Shown: piece by piece, positions 16,502-26,080 of the stretch
How the letters are laid out: the number at the start of each line of letters is the position of its first letter
Position numbering within the stretch: position 1 is the stretch's first letter
Source: Commensalibacter papalotli (ex Servin-Garciduenas et al. 2014)
GTDB lineage: Bacteria; Pseudomonadota; Alphaproteobacteria; Acetobacterales; Acetobacteraceae
Assembly: GCF_000527695.1 (NCBI RefSeq)
Contig: NZ_ATSX01000005.1
Coordinates: 1-37,536 of the forward strand
Direction of reading: 5' to 3'
DNA length: 37,536 nt
Position numbers and translations under genes: made by a program
Notes under the pieces: model-generated
Database searches by the model: none
Told to the model about the DNA's origin: nothing
Seen by the model: the letters and a program-made list of their open reading frames with translations, nothing else

Positions 16502-17632
16502 ATGAGTTTACGCCCATATCAACATATTGAACGCAATAAAACCCGTCAGATTCATGTTGGATCTGTTCCTGTAGGCGGTGGTGCACCGATTAGTGTGCAA
16601 ACCATGACCAATACGTTGACCAGCGATGCGAAAGCAACAATTGCACAGATTAAACGTGCAGAAAAAGTTGGTGTAGATATCGTTCGTGTTTCTTGTCCTG
16701 ATGAAGCAAGTACAGCAGCATTAAAAGAAATCGTTCAGAATGTGAATGTGCCGATTGTTGCAGATATTCACTTTCATTACAAAAGAGCGATTGAAGCAGC
16801 TCAAGCAGGGGCCGCTTGTTTACGGATTAATCCTGGTAATATTGGTAGTGCAGAACGCGTTCGTGATGTGATTAAGGCTGCTAAGGATTATAATTGTTCC
16901 ATTCGTATTGGGGTTAATGCAGGTTCTTTAGAAAAGCATTTGTTGGAAAAATACGGTGAGCCTAATCCTGATGCATTGGTTGAAAGCGCATTGGAACATG
17001 CAAAGATTTTAGAAGATAATGATTTCCGTGAATTTAAAATCAGTGTCAAAGCATCCGATGTATTCTTAGCGGTTGAATCTTATCGTTTATTATCCGAAGC
17101 TTGTGACTATCCATTACATATAGGAATTACCGAGGCTGGTGGAAAACGTGCTGGAACTGTAAAATCTTCTATTGGTTTAGGCTCTTTATTATGGGCGGGT
17201 ATTGGGGATACAATGCGTGTTTCTCTATCCGCAGAGCCCGAAGAAGAAGTTGCAGTAGGTTGGGATATTTTAAAAAGTCTTGGTATACGCCATCGTGGAG
17301 TTCATGTGGTTTCTTGCCCATCTTGTGCGCGTCAAGGATTTCAAGTGATTCCAACTGTTGCTAAGTTAGAAGAACGTTTAGCACATATTGAAACACCGCT
17401 TTCTTTATCTGTGATTGGTTGTGTGGTGAATGGCCCTGGTGAAGCAACGATGACGGATGTGGGGGTAACAGGGGGTGGCTCTGGTCGTCATATGGTTTAT
17501 ATGGCGGGTAAACAAGATCATACCGTTCCCGCAGAAGATATGATTGACCATATTGTCGAGTTGGTAGAGAAAAAAGCTGCTGAGATTGAAGCTGAAAAAG
17601 CTGCAGCCAAAGCAAAAGAAGCATCTAAATAA
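16502..17632 (+). CDS. ispG: 4-hydroxy-3-methylbut-2-enyl diphosphate synthase IspG
   Basis: A 376-residue iron-sulfur enzyme of the non-mevalonate (MEP) isoprenoid pathway that reductively converts the cyclodiphosphate MEcPP to HMBPP. The N-terminal barrel begins [21 protein letters not shown]-like and includes [10 protein letters not shown]. The [4Fe-4S] ligands are visible as Cys272 and Cys275 in CPSCARQGF and Cys307 in [10 protein letters not shown], the same spacing as the E. coli enzyme. The length matches the short bacterial form. The alanine/lysine/glutamate-rich C-terminal tail (about 25 residues) is an extension of low complexity. CGGAG at 16485-16489 precedes ATG 16502. hisS follows after 29 bases. 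Confidence 0.96.
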   Translation: MSLRPYQHIERNKTRQIHVGSVPVGGGAPISVQTMTNTLTSDAKATIAQIKRAEKVGVDIVRVSCPDEASTAALKEIVQNVNVPIVADIHFHYKRAIEAAQAGAACLRINPGNIGSAERVRDVIKAAKDYNCSIRIGVNAGSLEKHLLEKYGEPNPDALVESALEHAKILEDNDFREFKISVKASDVFLAVESYRLLSEACDYPLHIGITEAGGKRAGTVKSSIGLGSLLWAGIGDTMRVSLSAEPEEEVAVGWDILKSLGIRHRGVHVVSCPSCARQGFQVIPTVAKLEERLAHIETPLSLSVIGCVVNGPGEATMTDVGVTGGGSGRHMVYMAGKQDHTVPAEDMIDHIVELVEKKAAEIEAEKAAAKAKEASK

Positions 17633-17661
17633 TTTTATAAACTTTAAGGCAGGATAAAAGC

Positions 17662-18912
17662 GTGAGTGTGGTAAAGCCCGTTCGTGGAACGCATGATTTA
17701 ATTGGTGAAGAATCTAGACGTCATCAACATGTTATTCAAGTTGCAAAAAAAGTAACTTCTTTATATGGGTTTGAGGAATGGACTACCCCTGTTTTTGAAG
17801 AAACAACCGTATTCGCACGATCTTTGGGGGAAACTTCAGATGTTGTTTCCAAAGAAATGTATTGTTTTGAAGATCGTGGGGGGGATTCATTAACATTGCG
17901 TCCAGAGGGAACAGCAGGTATTTGCCGTGCATTGGTTACTAATGGATTAACTCAGTCGTTACCACAAAAGGCTTTTTACGCAGGTCCGATGTTTCGTTAT
18001 GAGCGCCCGCAAAAAGGGCGTTATCGCCAGTTTCATCAAATTGGGGCTGAGCTATTAGGAACGTCTACGCCATTTGCAGATGCAGAAATGATCGCAATGG
18101 GCTATCATATTTTGCGTGAGCTTGGCATTGCTGATGATGTGGTGCTAGAGCTGAATACATTAGGTGATGTTGCAAGCCGTAAAGCGTGGAGAGAGGCGTT
18201 AATTTCTTATTTTCAAGCCTTTCAATCAAAACTATCAGAAGATAGTCGTAATCGTTTAGAGAAAAATCCATTACGTATTTTAGATAGTAAAGCACCTGAA
18301 GATCGAGCATTGTTGGCAAATGCACCCGCTTTAAAAGAGCACATGACCCCTGAAGCACAAAATTTTTGGGATCAATTAAGGGTTGCATTGGATCAGTTTA
18401 ATATTCCATATAAAGTAAATCCTTATATTGTTCGTGGCTTGGATTATTACAGCCATACGGTTTTTGAGTTCGTGACGACCAAGCTTGGTGCGCAAGGCAC
18501 TGTTTTAGCGGGTGGGCGTTACGAAGGCTTGGTTGAAGAAATGGGTGGCCCAGCAGTGCCGTCGATCGGTTGGGCAGCAGGGATAGAACGCTTGGCTTTG
18601 TTGCTAGAACAAAGTCCAAAAGCCTCTGTGCCCATAGTAATCATTCCATTATCTGATGACGTGCATCAAGTTGCGTTTTCTACATTACAAGATCTGCGTT
18701 ATCATGGAATTTATGCCGATATTGCGTATAAAGGAAACTTGCGCAAACAAATGGAACGTGCGAATAAACTGAATGCACCATTAGCTCTGTTAATCGGTGA
18801 GGAAGAAGCACAAAGACAAGTGGTGCAAGTAAAAGATTTAATCTCTGGCGAACAGGCTGAAGTTGCTTTAACGGATCTTGTTGCGCATTGTAATATGAAA
18901 TTGGCGAAATAA
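17662..18912 (+). CDS. hisS: Histidine-tRNA ligase
   Basis: A 416-residue class II aminoacyl-tRNA synthetase that charges tRNA-His. It shows the family's PVRGTHDL start, motif 2 region RYERPQKGRYRQFHQIGAELLG, the histidine-specific VRGLDYYSHTVFEF segment, motif 3 GWAAGIERLALLL, and a C-terminal anticodon-binding domain from about 320. The start codon is GTG 17662, supported by the purine stretch AAGGCAGGA at 17645-17653. prfA begins three bases after the stop, so the two are almost certainly cotranscribed. Confidence 0.96.
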   Translation: MSVVKPVRGTHDLIGEESRRHQHVIQVAKKVTSLYGFEEWTTPVFEETTVFARSLGETSDVVSKEMYCFEDRGGDSLTLRPEGTAGICRALVTNGLTQSLPQKAFYAGPMFRYERPQKGRYRQFHQIGAELLGTSTPFADAEMIAMGYHILRELGIADDVVLELNTLGDVASRKAWREALISYFQAFQSKLSEDSRNRLEKNPLRILDSKAPEDRALLANAPALKEHMTPEAQNFWDQLRVALDQFNIPYKVNPYIVRGLDYYSHTVFEFVTTKLGAQGTVLAGGRYEGLVEEMGGPAVPSIGWAAGIERLALLLEQSPKASVPIVIIPLSDDVHQVAFSTLQDLRYHGIYADIAYKGNLRKQMERANKLNAPLALLIGEEEAQRQVVQVKDLISGEQAEVALTDLVAHCNMKLAK

Positions 18913-18915
18913 TCG

Positions 18916-19998
18916 ATGTCTTCTGAAGAATTTTCTATAAGTTTTAATGATCGTTTGGATAAAATTGTTGCTCGTTCAGAGGAGCTGCAACATATTTTAT
19001 CCACTGAGATTTCAGGGGATGAGTTTATTGAGGCCTCTCGTGAATATGCAGATCTCAATGCAATTGTAGCGTTGGTTCATGCGTTGCGTGGTGCTGAAGA
19101 AGAAACCAAAGCTGCTGAAGAAATGTTGCAAGATCCTGAGATGAAAGATCTTGCAGAAGCAGAGTTGGAAACATTGAATGAAAAGTTGCCTCAGTTAAGG
19201 CACGATATACGTTTGGCAATGCTTCCCAAGGATAAAGCTGATGAAGGGGATGCGATTTTAGAAATTCGTCCTGCAGCTGGTGGGGATGAAGCTGGCATAT
19301 TTGCAGCGGAATTGTTTGGTGCGTATCAACGCTATTCTGATATGAAAGGCTGGCGTTTTGAAGTCATGGAATATGACGATACCGGCGTTGGTGGGATTAA
19401 AGGGGCGATGGCTTCGATTGCTGGAAACAATGTGTTTGCACGTTTAAAATATGAATCAGGCGTTCATCGTGTGCAACGTGTGCCTGCAACCGAAAGTCAA
19501 GGACGTATTCATACCTCTACAGTAACGGTGGCAGTGTTGCCCGAGGCTGAAGAGGTTGATGTTGATATTGATGAAAAAGATTTGCGTATTGACGTATATC
19601 GTGCTTCTGGTGCGGGTGGTCAGCACGTTAATAAAACAGAAAGTGCGGTGCGTATTACTCATATGCCTTCGGGTGTGGTGGTTGCAATGCAAGAGGAAAA
19701 AAGTCAGCATAAGAACAAAGCAAAGGCAATGAAGATCTTGCGTGCGCGTTTATATGAACAACAACGTGCTTCGTTGCATGCTGATCGTGCTGCTGATCGT
19801 CGTTCTCAGGTTGGAACGGGGGATCGTTCAGAACGTATTCGTACTTATAATTTTCCACAAGGACGTGTAACCGACCATCGTATTAATTTAACCTTGCATA
19901 AAATCGATCGTATTATGTTAGGAGAATTCGATGAAATCGTGGATAGTTTAGCCCAAGAAGAACAATCAAGAATGCTAGCTGCTGAAGAAGCGATGTAA
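18916..19998 (+). CDS. prfA: Peptide chain release factor 1
   Basis: A 360-residue class I release factor reading UAA and UAG. The tripeptide anticodon PAT is in RVPATESQGRIHTS, and the catalytic GGQ is at 234-236 in ASGAGGQHVNKTESAV, whose glutamine is the target of PrmC methylation. The length is the bacterial standard. It follows hisS by three bases. In many alphaproteobacteria prmC lies directly after prfA; here about 2.1 kb with a broken ATPase gene and a hydrolase gene has come between them. Confidence 0.97.
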   Translation: MSSEEFSISFNDRLDKIVARSEELQHILSTEISGDEFIEASREYADLNAIVALVHALRGAEEETKAAEEMLQDPEMKDLAEAELETLNEKLPQLRHDIRLAMLPKDKADEGDAILEIRPAAGGDEAGIFAAELFGAYQRYSDMKGWRFEVMEYDDTGVGGIKGAMASIAGNNVFARLKYESGVHRVQRVPATESQGRIHTSTVTVAVLPEAEEVDVDIDEKDLRIDVYRASGAGGQHVNKTESAVRITHMPSGVVVAMQEEKSQHKNKAKAMKILRARLYEQQRASLHADRAADRRSQVGTGDRSERIRTYNFPQGRVTDHRINLTLHKIDRIMLGEFDEIVDSLAQEEQSRMLAAEEAM

Positions 19999-20027
19999 GA
20001 TTTATTAAATATGTTAAGGATTTAAAA

Positions 20028-20532
20028 ATACTTAGTCATCTAGGGCAACGGATTTGTATTGTGGGGCCGTCAAATAGTGGAAAATCTACTTTGGCGGTGG
20101 CTATCAGTCTATTCATCTGGATCAATTGCATCATTTTTCAGGAACTAATTGGCAACAAAGACCCGCCGAAGAATTTATTGCTTTGCATAATCAGGCTATT
20201 AGCGGACAAGTGTGGGTTATAGAGGGAAATTATTCTATGTGTTTGCCTGAACGTCGCACATGGGCAATGGGCTTTATTCTTTTTGATGTTTCGACGCCTT
20301 TAAGCTTGGTGCGTTATCTTCGTCGAACTTTATTTGAAAATCAGAGAGTAGGTAGCTTGGGAAATAAAAAAATCATATTCAATGGTCAATGATTCGTCAT
20401 ATTATGGTTGCTACCCAAATTAACCGAAGACGCTATAGAGAGGTATTTAATCAGATTAAATTACCTAAAATTAGTTTGTTACCTTCTAAAGATATTAATA
20501 ATTTTTATCACTCTGAGAATTTAGATAAATAA
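20028..20532 (+). pseudogene. Broken P-loop ATPase / small-kinase-like gene
   Basis: Three reading frames together encode one protein. The first part (from about 20028, frame of CTT 20031) reads HLGQRICIVGPSNSGKSTLAVA with a Walker A motif. The second (from about 20103) reads YQSIHLDQLHHFSGTNWQQRP and VWVIEGNYS, a pattern seen in small adenylate-kinase-like ATPases. The third (20377-20532) reads IQWSMIRHIMVATQINRRR and ends at TAA 20530. Frame changes near 20100 (probably a small deletion after the P-loop) and near 20372 break it, and no good start codon is in frame. It sits just after prfA. Confidence 0.8.
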
Positions 20533-20713
20533 TTATCTAATTGTATCTTTATGATTAAGAAAAGATGCAAATTTGTTGATAGCTTTGTTCAAGAAAAATA
20601 ATATAGGCTATAGTTATATATAGGGTGAATTTATGTATTGCTCTTTATTTATTTTGTATCAATAATAATCTGAGAAAAATAATGAAATTGAAATAAATAA
20701 GGAGAACTTTAAA

Positions 20714-22009
20714 ATGAAATTTTATACTTATTTGCTTGCTTTTTCCATGGCAGCTATTGCTCAAGTCTCTGCTAAAGAAACCGTTGATAATCATTGTGGC
20801 GTAGCCGAATTAAAATGCCCTGCTGTGGTTGATAAAAAATTACCTGCGGTCAAGGATATGTTGACCTGGGATCAGCAGCAACGTGTTATTGGGTTTCGCA
20901 ATGACTATCGCTCTTACAAAGGGGACGTGTTTAAAGCAGGTAACCCACAACACCCTCCTAAAGCGTTAAAAGATTTATCACATGTTTCATATGATTATAA
21001 TGGTCAGAAATATACATTAAACGAATATATTAAACGTAATAATGTGGCAGGTATGTTGGTGATTAAGGATGGTAAAATCGTATGGGAATTTTATGGCAAA
21101 GGAAATAATAACACAACGCTTTGGACGTCTCGTTCTGTTGGTAAATCAGTTGTTTCCACTTTGGTCGGAATTGCTCTAAAAGAAGGTAAAATTGCTTCAT
21201 TAGATGATTTAATTGTTAAGTATAATCCTGATGTAAAAGGAACTGCATGGGAAAATGTCACCATTAGGCAGTTGTTACAACATACTTCTGGTGTCGAGTG
21301 GGGCGAAGATTATACTGATCCAAAATCTGACTTTGCTCAATTAACGCAATGTGAAGCTGGGCAAGTAGCTTATGATTGTGTCAATAAGCTGGTTAAATCT
21401 CCGACACGCAAAGCATATGCAAAACCTGGGCAAGCATGGTCATATTCTTCAGGCGGGGCATGGTTGCTGGGGGATACTTTGGAAAAAGCAACAGGGATGT
21501 CTTTGGCTGCATATTTACAAGAAAAAATCTGGCAACCTGATGGAATGGTCAGAGATGGTGTCTGGCACAGTTATGCCACAGGAAAACATGACGTTGGTGC
21601 GCATGGTTTTAATGCGACACTAGAAGATTGGGGTAAATTTGGGCTGTTGGTTGCAAATAATGGTGTTTTGCCAGATGGAACAAAAATTTTTCCAGATAAT
21701 TGGGTTAAAGATGCTGGTACATGGAATAAAGCAAAAAACTCTATCACAGTAAAACATCCAGATGGTAGTTACGGATATGAGTGGTGGAATAATAGTGTGC
21801 CAGCAAATTATCAAGGTCATTATACAGATAGATTAAAAAGTAACGAGACACTATGGGCGTTGGGTATTTTTGGTCAAGTGATTATGGTGAATCAAAAAGA
21901 AAATTTGGTGATTGTGCAATGGTCTGTATGGCCCAAAGCTGAACCATCTTTTGATAAGGAACCTTTAGAGACAGCATTAATGTTTAATGCGATTGCTGAT
22001 AAATTATAA
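20714..22009 (+). CDS. Secreted serine hydrolase, beta-lactamase / 6-aminohexanoate-dimer hydrolase family
   Basis: A 431-residue exported hydrolase of the penicillin-binding-protein/beta-lactamase superfamily. A signal peptide occupies about residues 1-20 (cleavage near VSA-KE). The nucleophile motif is SVGK, Ser141-x-x-Lys144, and Tyr244 in SYSSGGAW is the likely third catalytic residue. LRQLLQHTSGVEWGED-like sequence (IRQLLQHTSGVEWGED) and the late tryptophan-rich EWWNNSVP region match 6-aminohexanoate-dimer hydrolases and esterases of this family. The true substrate (amide, ester or peptide) is unknown. AAGGAG at 20699 precedes ATG 20714, and a terminator follows, so it is probably a separate unit inserted between prfA and prmC. 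A classical beta-lactamase role is not supported. Confidence 0.88.
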   Translation: MKFYTYLLAFSMAAIAQVSAKETVDNHCGVAELKCPAVVDKKLPAVKDMLTWDQQQRVIGFRNDYRSYKGDVFKAGNPQHPPKALKDLSHVSYDYNGQKYTLNEYIKRNNVAGMLVIKDGKIVWEFYGKGNNNTTLWTSRSVGKSVVSTLVGIALKEGKIASLDDLIVKYNPDVKGTAWENVTIRQLLQHTSGVEWGEDYTDPKSDFAQLTQCEAGQVAYDCVNKLVKSPTRKAYAKPGQAWSYSSGGAWLLGDTLEKATGMSLAAYLQEKIWQPDGMVRDGVWHSYATGKHDVGAHGFNATLEDWGKFGLLVANNGVLPDGTKIFPDNWVKDAGTWNKAKNSITVKHPDGSYGYEWWNNSVPANYQGHYTDRLKSNETLWALGIFGQVIMVNQKENLVIVQWSVWPKAEPSFDKEPLETALMFNAIADKL

Positions 22010-22017
22010 AGCTGGTT

Positions 22018-22051
22018 GAAGAGGATTTTGTAATTCTCTTCGCTTGTTTTT
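22018..22051 (+). terminator. Intrinsic terminator after the serine hydrolase gene
   Basis: GAAGAGGA (22018-22025) pairs with TTCTCTTC (22034-22041), leaving an eight-base loop, and a T-rich tail runs to 22051. It lies nine bases after the hydrolase stop codon. Confidence 0.7.
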
Positions 22052-22155
22052 ACGTATAGTATTTGAATTTATCCTGATTGAAGAATATATACTACGAGGA
22101 ATGTGAACCAAATTTTAAATATTTTTATTCTATCTAATTTTATAAAGTTTTAGTC

Positions 22156-23016
22156 GTGCAACATACAGAAACCTCATTGGCATCATTGATACAAGAAGGG
22201 GAGCAGTTATTAAAAGCTGCTGACATAGAGGATTGTAGACGAGAAGCTCAGCTTTTAATCGCTGCAGCTTTGCAAAAAAGCATTACTGAGATCTTTATGA
22301 TGGATAAAAATACGCAGCTTGATCCAGTATTAATTCGCCAGTATTTTGCCAGGCGTGCCGAACGAGAACCTTTTGCGTATATTGTTAAAGAACAGGGATT
22401 TTGGAGTTTAGATTTAGCGGTTTCGCCAGCAACCCTTATTCCAAGAGCAGATACAGAATCTTTAATTGAAGTATTACTGACATTGTTGCCTGATCGACAA
22501 AAACCTTATCGTTTTTTAGACTTAGGTACAGGCACGGGATGTTTGTTATTGGCTGCGTTGTCAGAATATCCTAATGCATTTGGACTTGGGGTTGATAAAA
22601 TAGAGCAAGCAGCATTGCTTGCTGGCGCAAATGCCAAACAATGCCAGTTGGAAAAGAGATCTTCGTTCATCACAGGAAATTGGGCTGATGCAGTACAAGG
22701 GTCTTTTGATGTTATTTTATCCAACCCGCCATATATTCGTAAAAAAGAACTATTAGAGCTGATGCCAGAAGTGCAAGCGTATGAACCTATGTCTGCGCTT
22801 GATGGTGGTGAAGACGGATTGGATGCCTATCGATATATATGCAATCAAGCAGTTGATTTATTATCAGATCAAGGTATATTGATACTAGAGTTAGGCATAA
22901 AGCAGGATATAGAGGTTTCAAATATTGCTTTATCCAAGGGGTTATATGTTGTTCAAAAACAACATGACTTAAATGGTTGCATCAGAGCTCTTGTTTTATC
23001 TCGACAAACATTATAA
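22156..23016 (+). CDS. prmC: Peptide chain release factor N5-glutamine methyltransferase PrmC
   Basis: A 286-residue SAM-dependent methyltransferase that methylates the GGQ glutamine of release factors 1 and 2. The N-terminal helical domain (about 1-85) precedes the Rossmann domain with FLDLGTGTGCLLLAAL as SAM loop and SNPPYIRKKEL with NPPY at 190-193, the glutamine-binding signature. The start appears to be GTG 22156; its ribosome site is weak. The gene follows prfA in order but is separated by a pseudogene and the serine hydrolase, each with its own signals, so it probably needs its own promoter in 22052-22155. Confidence 0.93.
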   Translation: MQHTETSLASLIQEGEQLLKAADIEDCRREAQLLIAAALQKSITEIFMMDKNTQLDPVLIRQYFARRAEREPFAYIVKEQGFWSLDLAVSPATLIPRADTESLIEVLLTLLPDRQKPYRFLDLGTGTGCLLLAALSEYPNAFGLGVDKIEQAALLAGANAKQCQLEKRSSFITGNWADAVQGSFDVILSNPPYIRKKELLELMPEVQAYEPMSALDGGEDGLDAYRYICNQAVDLLSDQGILILELGIKQDIEVSNIALSKGLYVVQKQHDLNGCIRALVLSRQTL

Positions 23017-23237
23017 AAGAATGTGGCAAATATTATATATTGCTAGGTAAAGCAAAGATGATAGATATTACCTAATAGAGTTAAGTGAATTAATTGTTTC
23101 TGTAGTGTAAAAAAAATAAAGATCAATTAATATACTGAAAGATTCATATTTTTATTATGACAATTTAAATAGTGACTTTTCAGAACTTAGTTCCTGAATT
23201 AAAAGCTATTGCGAATAGGAAAGCACAGCGTCAACTT

Positions 23238-23783
23238 ATGAATACAAAACGTATGCGAAGCCGTTACCATCGCCCTGGTAATGGGGGTTCTCGTAATCAA
23301 AATGGACAGGCTTCATTTAATCGAAATCATGTTTTTGACAGTAATGGACCAGATACACGTATCCGTGGTACAGCTCAACAGCTTCATGAAAAATATCTTC
23401 AGCATGGTCGTGATGCGTTAAGTTCTGGGGATCGCGTTGCTGCAGAGAGCTTTTTTCAGTATGCAGAGCATTATTCACGTATTTTAAATATGATGAATCA
23501 ATCTGCTCAACAGCGCCAACAACAACGTCCACAGCATAATAATGGATATTCAGAGAATAACGCTGAAAATGAGCATACATCTTCCTCTTCTACACAAGAA
23601 GAGCAACCTCAACCAGAGGTGGTTGCTGAAGTAATTGAAGCGATTACAGAAAAGCCTGTTGAACAAAACGTCACTGAAAAAACAGAAGAAGAACCTGTAG
23701 AAACAGCACCTGTTCGCCCACGTAGAGGCAGACCAGCACGTTCAGTCGCTGCAAAAAAGAAATTGCAAGAAGAGAGCAATTAA
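23238..23783 (+). CDS. DUF4167 domain-containing protein
   Basis: A roughly 181-residue protein of a family found mainly in alphaproteobacteria, function unknown. The N-terminus is arginine- and asparagine-rich (MNTKRMRSRYHRPGNGG), suggesting nucleic-acid contact. The conserved core is FDSNGPDTRIRGTAQQLHEK followed by GDRVAAESFFQYAEHYSRIL. The second half is glutamine-, glutamate- and proline-rich and ends in a basic RPRRGRPAR tail with an AT-hook-like RGRP. ATG 23238 is preferred since family members start just before the basic segment; a GTG at 23172 would add 22 residues, and neither start has a strong ribosome site. It is often found near prmC in this class (from memory). Confidence 0.82.
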   Translation: MNTKRMRSRYHRPGNGGSRNQNGQASFNRNHVFDSNGPDTRIRGTAQQLHEKYLQHGRDALSSGDRVAAESFFQYAEHYSRILNMMNQSAQQRQQQRPQHNNGYSENNAENEHTSSSSTQEEQPQPEVVAEVIEAITEKPVEQNVTEKTEEEPVETAPVRPRRGRPARSVAAKKKLQEESN

Positions 23784-23869
23784 AAATAAATTTATAAAGA
23801 CGGGTGAAAAATGCTTGACTTTCTTTATGGAATAAGAGTAATTAAACCTCGTCTTTAAGATTATAATAA

Positions 23870-23944
23870 GGCGGCGTAGCTCAGTGGTAGAGCAGGGGAA
23901 TCATAATCCCTTGGTCGGTGGTTCAAATCCGCCCGTCGCTACCA
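23870..23944 (+). tRNA. tRNA with CAT anticodon (probably elongator tRNA-Met)
   Basis: A complete cloverleaf of 75 bases with encoded CCA. The acceptor stem GGCGGCG pairs with CGTCGCT (two G-U pairs). The anticodon loop ATCATAA gives CAT at 23902-23904, and the T-arm contains GGTTCAAATCC. The body resembles alphaproteobacterial elongator tRNA-Met more than the lysidine-modified tRNA-Ile, but the two share this anticodon, so isoacceptor identity is inferred. Confidence 0.93.
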
Positions 23945-23963
23945 TATAACAATTTGTTATATG
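23944..23963 (+). terminator. Weak hairpin after the tRNA
   Basis: ATATAAC and GTTATAT form a short seven-base stem directly after the CCA end. Thymines follow only after a gap. It could help end or process the tRNA transcript. The rest of the stretch up to the porin terminator (about 23964-24166) is AT-rich and shows no convincing gene or signal. Confidence 0.35.
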
Positions 23964-24166
23964 GATATTTAAGTTTTATATTAATTTTATATAAAACAGA
24001 GTTATATTACTCTTATTTAATTCTTAATCAATCTAGCTATATAATTACAATGTTGTTGCTTGATATATTTTATATGTTTAGCATAGGCTGTGATTATGTA
24101 GATTGATAATTTATATCTTGTTAAATAAGAATTATTATAATGCATTTATTGGCATATAAATAAAGC

Positions 24167-24203
24167 TTCTGTTTATTAAGTCGTCATTTGTAAATAAACA
24201 GAA
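24167..24203 (-). terminator. Hairpin downstream of the porin gene
   Basis: Perfect eleven-base arms (24167-24177 and 24193-24203) enclose a fifteen-base loop, 16 bases after the porin stop in its reading direction. A T-rich stretch follows on the minus strand, which suits a terminator for the porin gene. The loop is longer than usual. Confidence 0.5.
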
Positions 24204-24219
24204 ACCTATTTTATTAATT

Positions 24220-25998
24220 TTAGAATGCTGCTTGAAAGCGCATGGCAATTGCATCCATATTTCGACCATGCTTGTTTAATGGGTTATTTGGTGTAGAGGA
24301 TGCCATGATATGATCATAGTTTAACATCACACGGAAATGAGGATTAGGATACCAGTTAAGCCCACCGGTCCAGACAGTTTGTTGTCCTCCATTGACTCCA
24401 TCACTAGCATTTTTATGGCTATTTAAATCCAATACACTCCAACGGCCACTCACTTCTAAAGCGCCCCAATGATTTTGCTTTGGATCAAAATCATATTCTA
24501 CACCAGGTGCACGAAACGCCGCAGAGCGAATATCATAGCTTCTTGGTTTACCGAGGATGGTATAGGTTAAGGAAGTATAATATCCATCAAAATTTAGGTT
24601 GCTGTTAGAACTAGAACGATTAATCCCATATTGAATATATTCTGATTTGGCTAGGAAACGTTTCCAACGAAAAGCAAGTTCTGGTCCAGCTTCCCAAACA
24701 CTACTGACGTTATTCAAAGCCCCTGTTTGAACTAATGTTTCTTGGGTAAGTCTGAATCCAGGAGAACCAGAAAAATTATATAGTTTACCTTTGTTAGTTT
24801 GGGCAACATCAAAAGCACTTGAAGCAGAAACACCAATATGAAGATCTATATCTCGACTTGCATAAGGGCGCCCCGCAAAGCGTAACATGCCACCTGTTTG
24901 ATCTTTAATAATATCTGGATTATTTTTCGTAGTATTATAAGCATGTCCTGTAAAATAAGCCCCCAAATACCATCGTTTTCCATAGGTTAATCCACCAATA
25001 CTAAATCTGGAATCCCCTGCTGCAACACCACGGGCCAATTCAACAGCGGCAGGCCTTTCCATCAATACGCCCTCGTTTGAGCTTTCAGAGCCTTCTAAGG
25101 TAACGCGTGGCTCGAAAAAGCCAAATGTTAAAATGGTATTTTTAAACCCACCATATTGCATATTTGCTTCGTACAGTCCTGCTTCTCCATTTCCGAAATC
25201 AGGGGTAATATTCACAGAGTAATCGGTATAGCGGAAGGTAATGGGAATACGACCACGACGCAAGTTTTCTCGGAATGGTGAGAAACGACCTTTCGTTTCA
25301 CCTCGACGCGTGCCTGAATTAATATAACTACCAATATCCTCTTGTAATGCTAAACCAATAGCAAAACTATAGCGACCATCATCTGTTGCTATTGTGGGTC
25401 TTCCTGCTGGGAAACCTATGCGTAGCCCACCAACATAAATGGTTTCATCATGTTCTGTTGCCGATGAAAGTAATGGCATATTTGGAGACCAAAAAGAAGC
25501 ACCACGATCAGGGGGAGGTAGTCCTGTGCTATGAAGTAAATCAAGCACAGTTTTTTGATGTTGTTGGGCCTCGTCACGTTGTGCAGAAGATTGATCTGCA
25601 ACATTAATCATTCTAGGATTTTGTTGAGTTATATTGTTTCCCGGTTGGCCAATAGGAACGGCTGAGGATTGAGGTTGAGTTGAAGCTATTGTTTGATTGG
25701 ATGGTGCAGCGGTTCCCATTCCTGTTGAGGGCTGTTGAGCAACATTTATATTCTTCTTACGCTGATTAATATTAGATTTAACGGTTTCTGCTTTGAGTTT
25801 ATTTTGTCGTGAGCGTAGGGATGTGACTTCCTTTTTTAATGCCATGATCTGTTTATTCATTTCAATCATTTGTTGGTTCATGGCTTTTAAGGTGGCCTCT
25901 TGATTTGTATCAGCAGAGGCTTGTTGTGAAAAGATAAATGCTGTGCTGGCTAATGTGGTGATTAACAATGTTAATCGAAATTTTTGGCAAACAACCAT
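24220..25998 (-). CDS. Phosphate-selective porin (OprO/OprP family)
   Basis: A 592-residue outer-membrane protein. A signal peptide spans about residues 1-29 (ending QQASA). A coiled-coil region follows at about 33-70 (MNQQMIEMNKQIMALKKEV with heptad spacing), then a Q/N/S/P-rich linker to about 150. The rest is a beta-barrel of the phosphate-selective porin O/P family: NITPDFGNGEAGLYEANMQY, the TFGFFEPRVTLEG strand and a terminal MRFQAAF ending in Phe, as expected for barrel assembly. The N-terminal coiled coil resembles trimer-forming necks. It is transcribed away from pstS, with a PhoB-box-like site on its side of the gap, so phosphate uptake across the outer membrane is the likely role. 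True ion selectivity cannot be read from sequence. Confidence 0.87.
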   Translation of the reverse strand: MVVCQKFRLTLLITTLASTAFIFSQQASADTNQEATLKAMNQQMIEMNKQIMALKKEVTSLRSRQNKLKAETVKSNINQRKKNINVAQQPSTGMGTAAPSNQTIASTQPQSSAVPIGQPGNNITQQNPRMINVADQSSAQRDEAQQHQKTVLDLLHSTGLPPPDRGASFWSPNMPLLSSATEHDETIYVGGLRIGFPAGRPTIATDDGRYSFAIGLALQEDIGSYINSGTRRGETKGRFSPFRENLRRGRIPITFRYTDYSVNITPDFGNGEAGLYEANMQYGGFKNTILTFGFFEPRVTLEGSESSNEGVLMERPAAVELARGVAAGDSRFSIGGLTYGKRWYLGAYFTGHAYNTTKNNPDIIKDQTGGMLRFAGRPYASRDIDLHIGVSASSAFDVAQTNKGKLYNFSGSPGFRLTQETLVQTGALNNVSSVWEAGPELAFRWKRFLAKSEYIQYGINRSSSNSNLNFDGYYTSLTYTILGKPRSYDIRSAAFRAPGVEYDFDPKQNHWGALEVSGRWSVLDLNSHKNASDGVNGGQQTVWTGGLNWYPNPHFRVMLNYDHIMASSTPNNPLNKHGRNMDAIAMRFQAAF

Positions 25999-26080
25999 AG
26001 TAAAACCCTAATTCATAAAAATATTAAGGTTCTTGTATAGGATTCTAATGGTGCTTAGGTTTCAATAAGATAACAGTTCT

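Noticed and set aside
20542-20569. Hairpin after the ATPase pseudogene as a terminator
   Set aside because: A nine-base stem with one G-U pair exists, but there is no proper T-run after it.
20714-22009. Antibiotic-resistance beta-lactamase
   Set aside because: The motifs fit the 6-aminohexanoate-dimer hydrolase/esterase branch (SVGK, YSS) and not a classical class A or C beta-lactamase.
23796-23857. Eight-base inverted repeat around the sequence before tRNA(CAT), and a TTGACT -35-like box at 23815
   Set aside because: The loop is about 47 bases and no good -10 element follows at normal distance, so neither terminator nor promoter can be supported.
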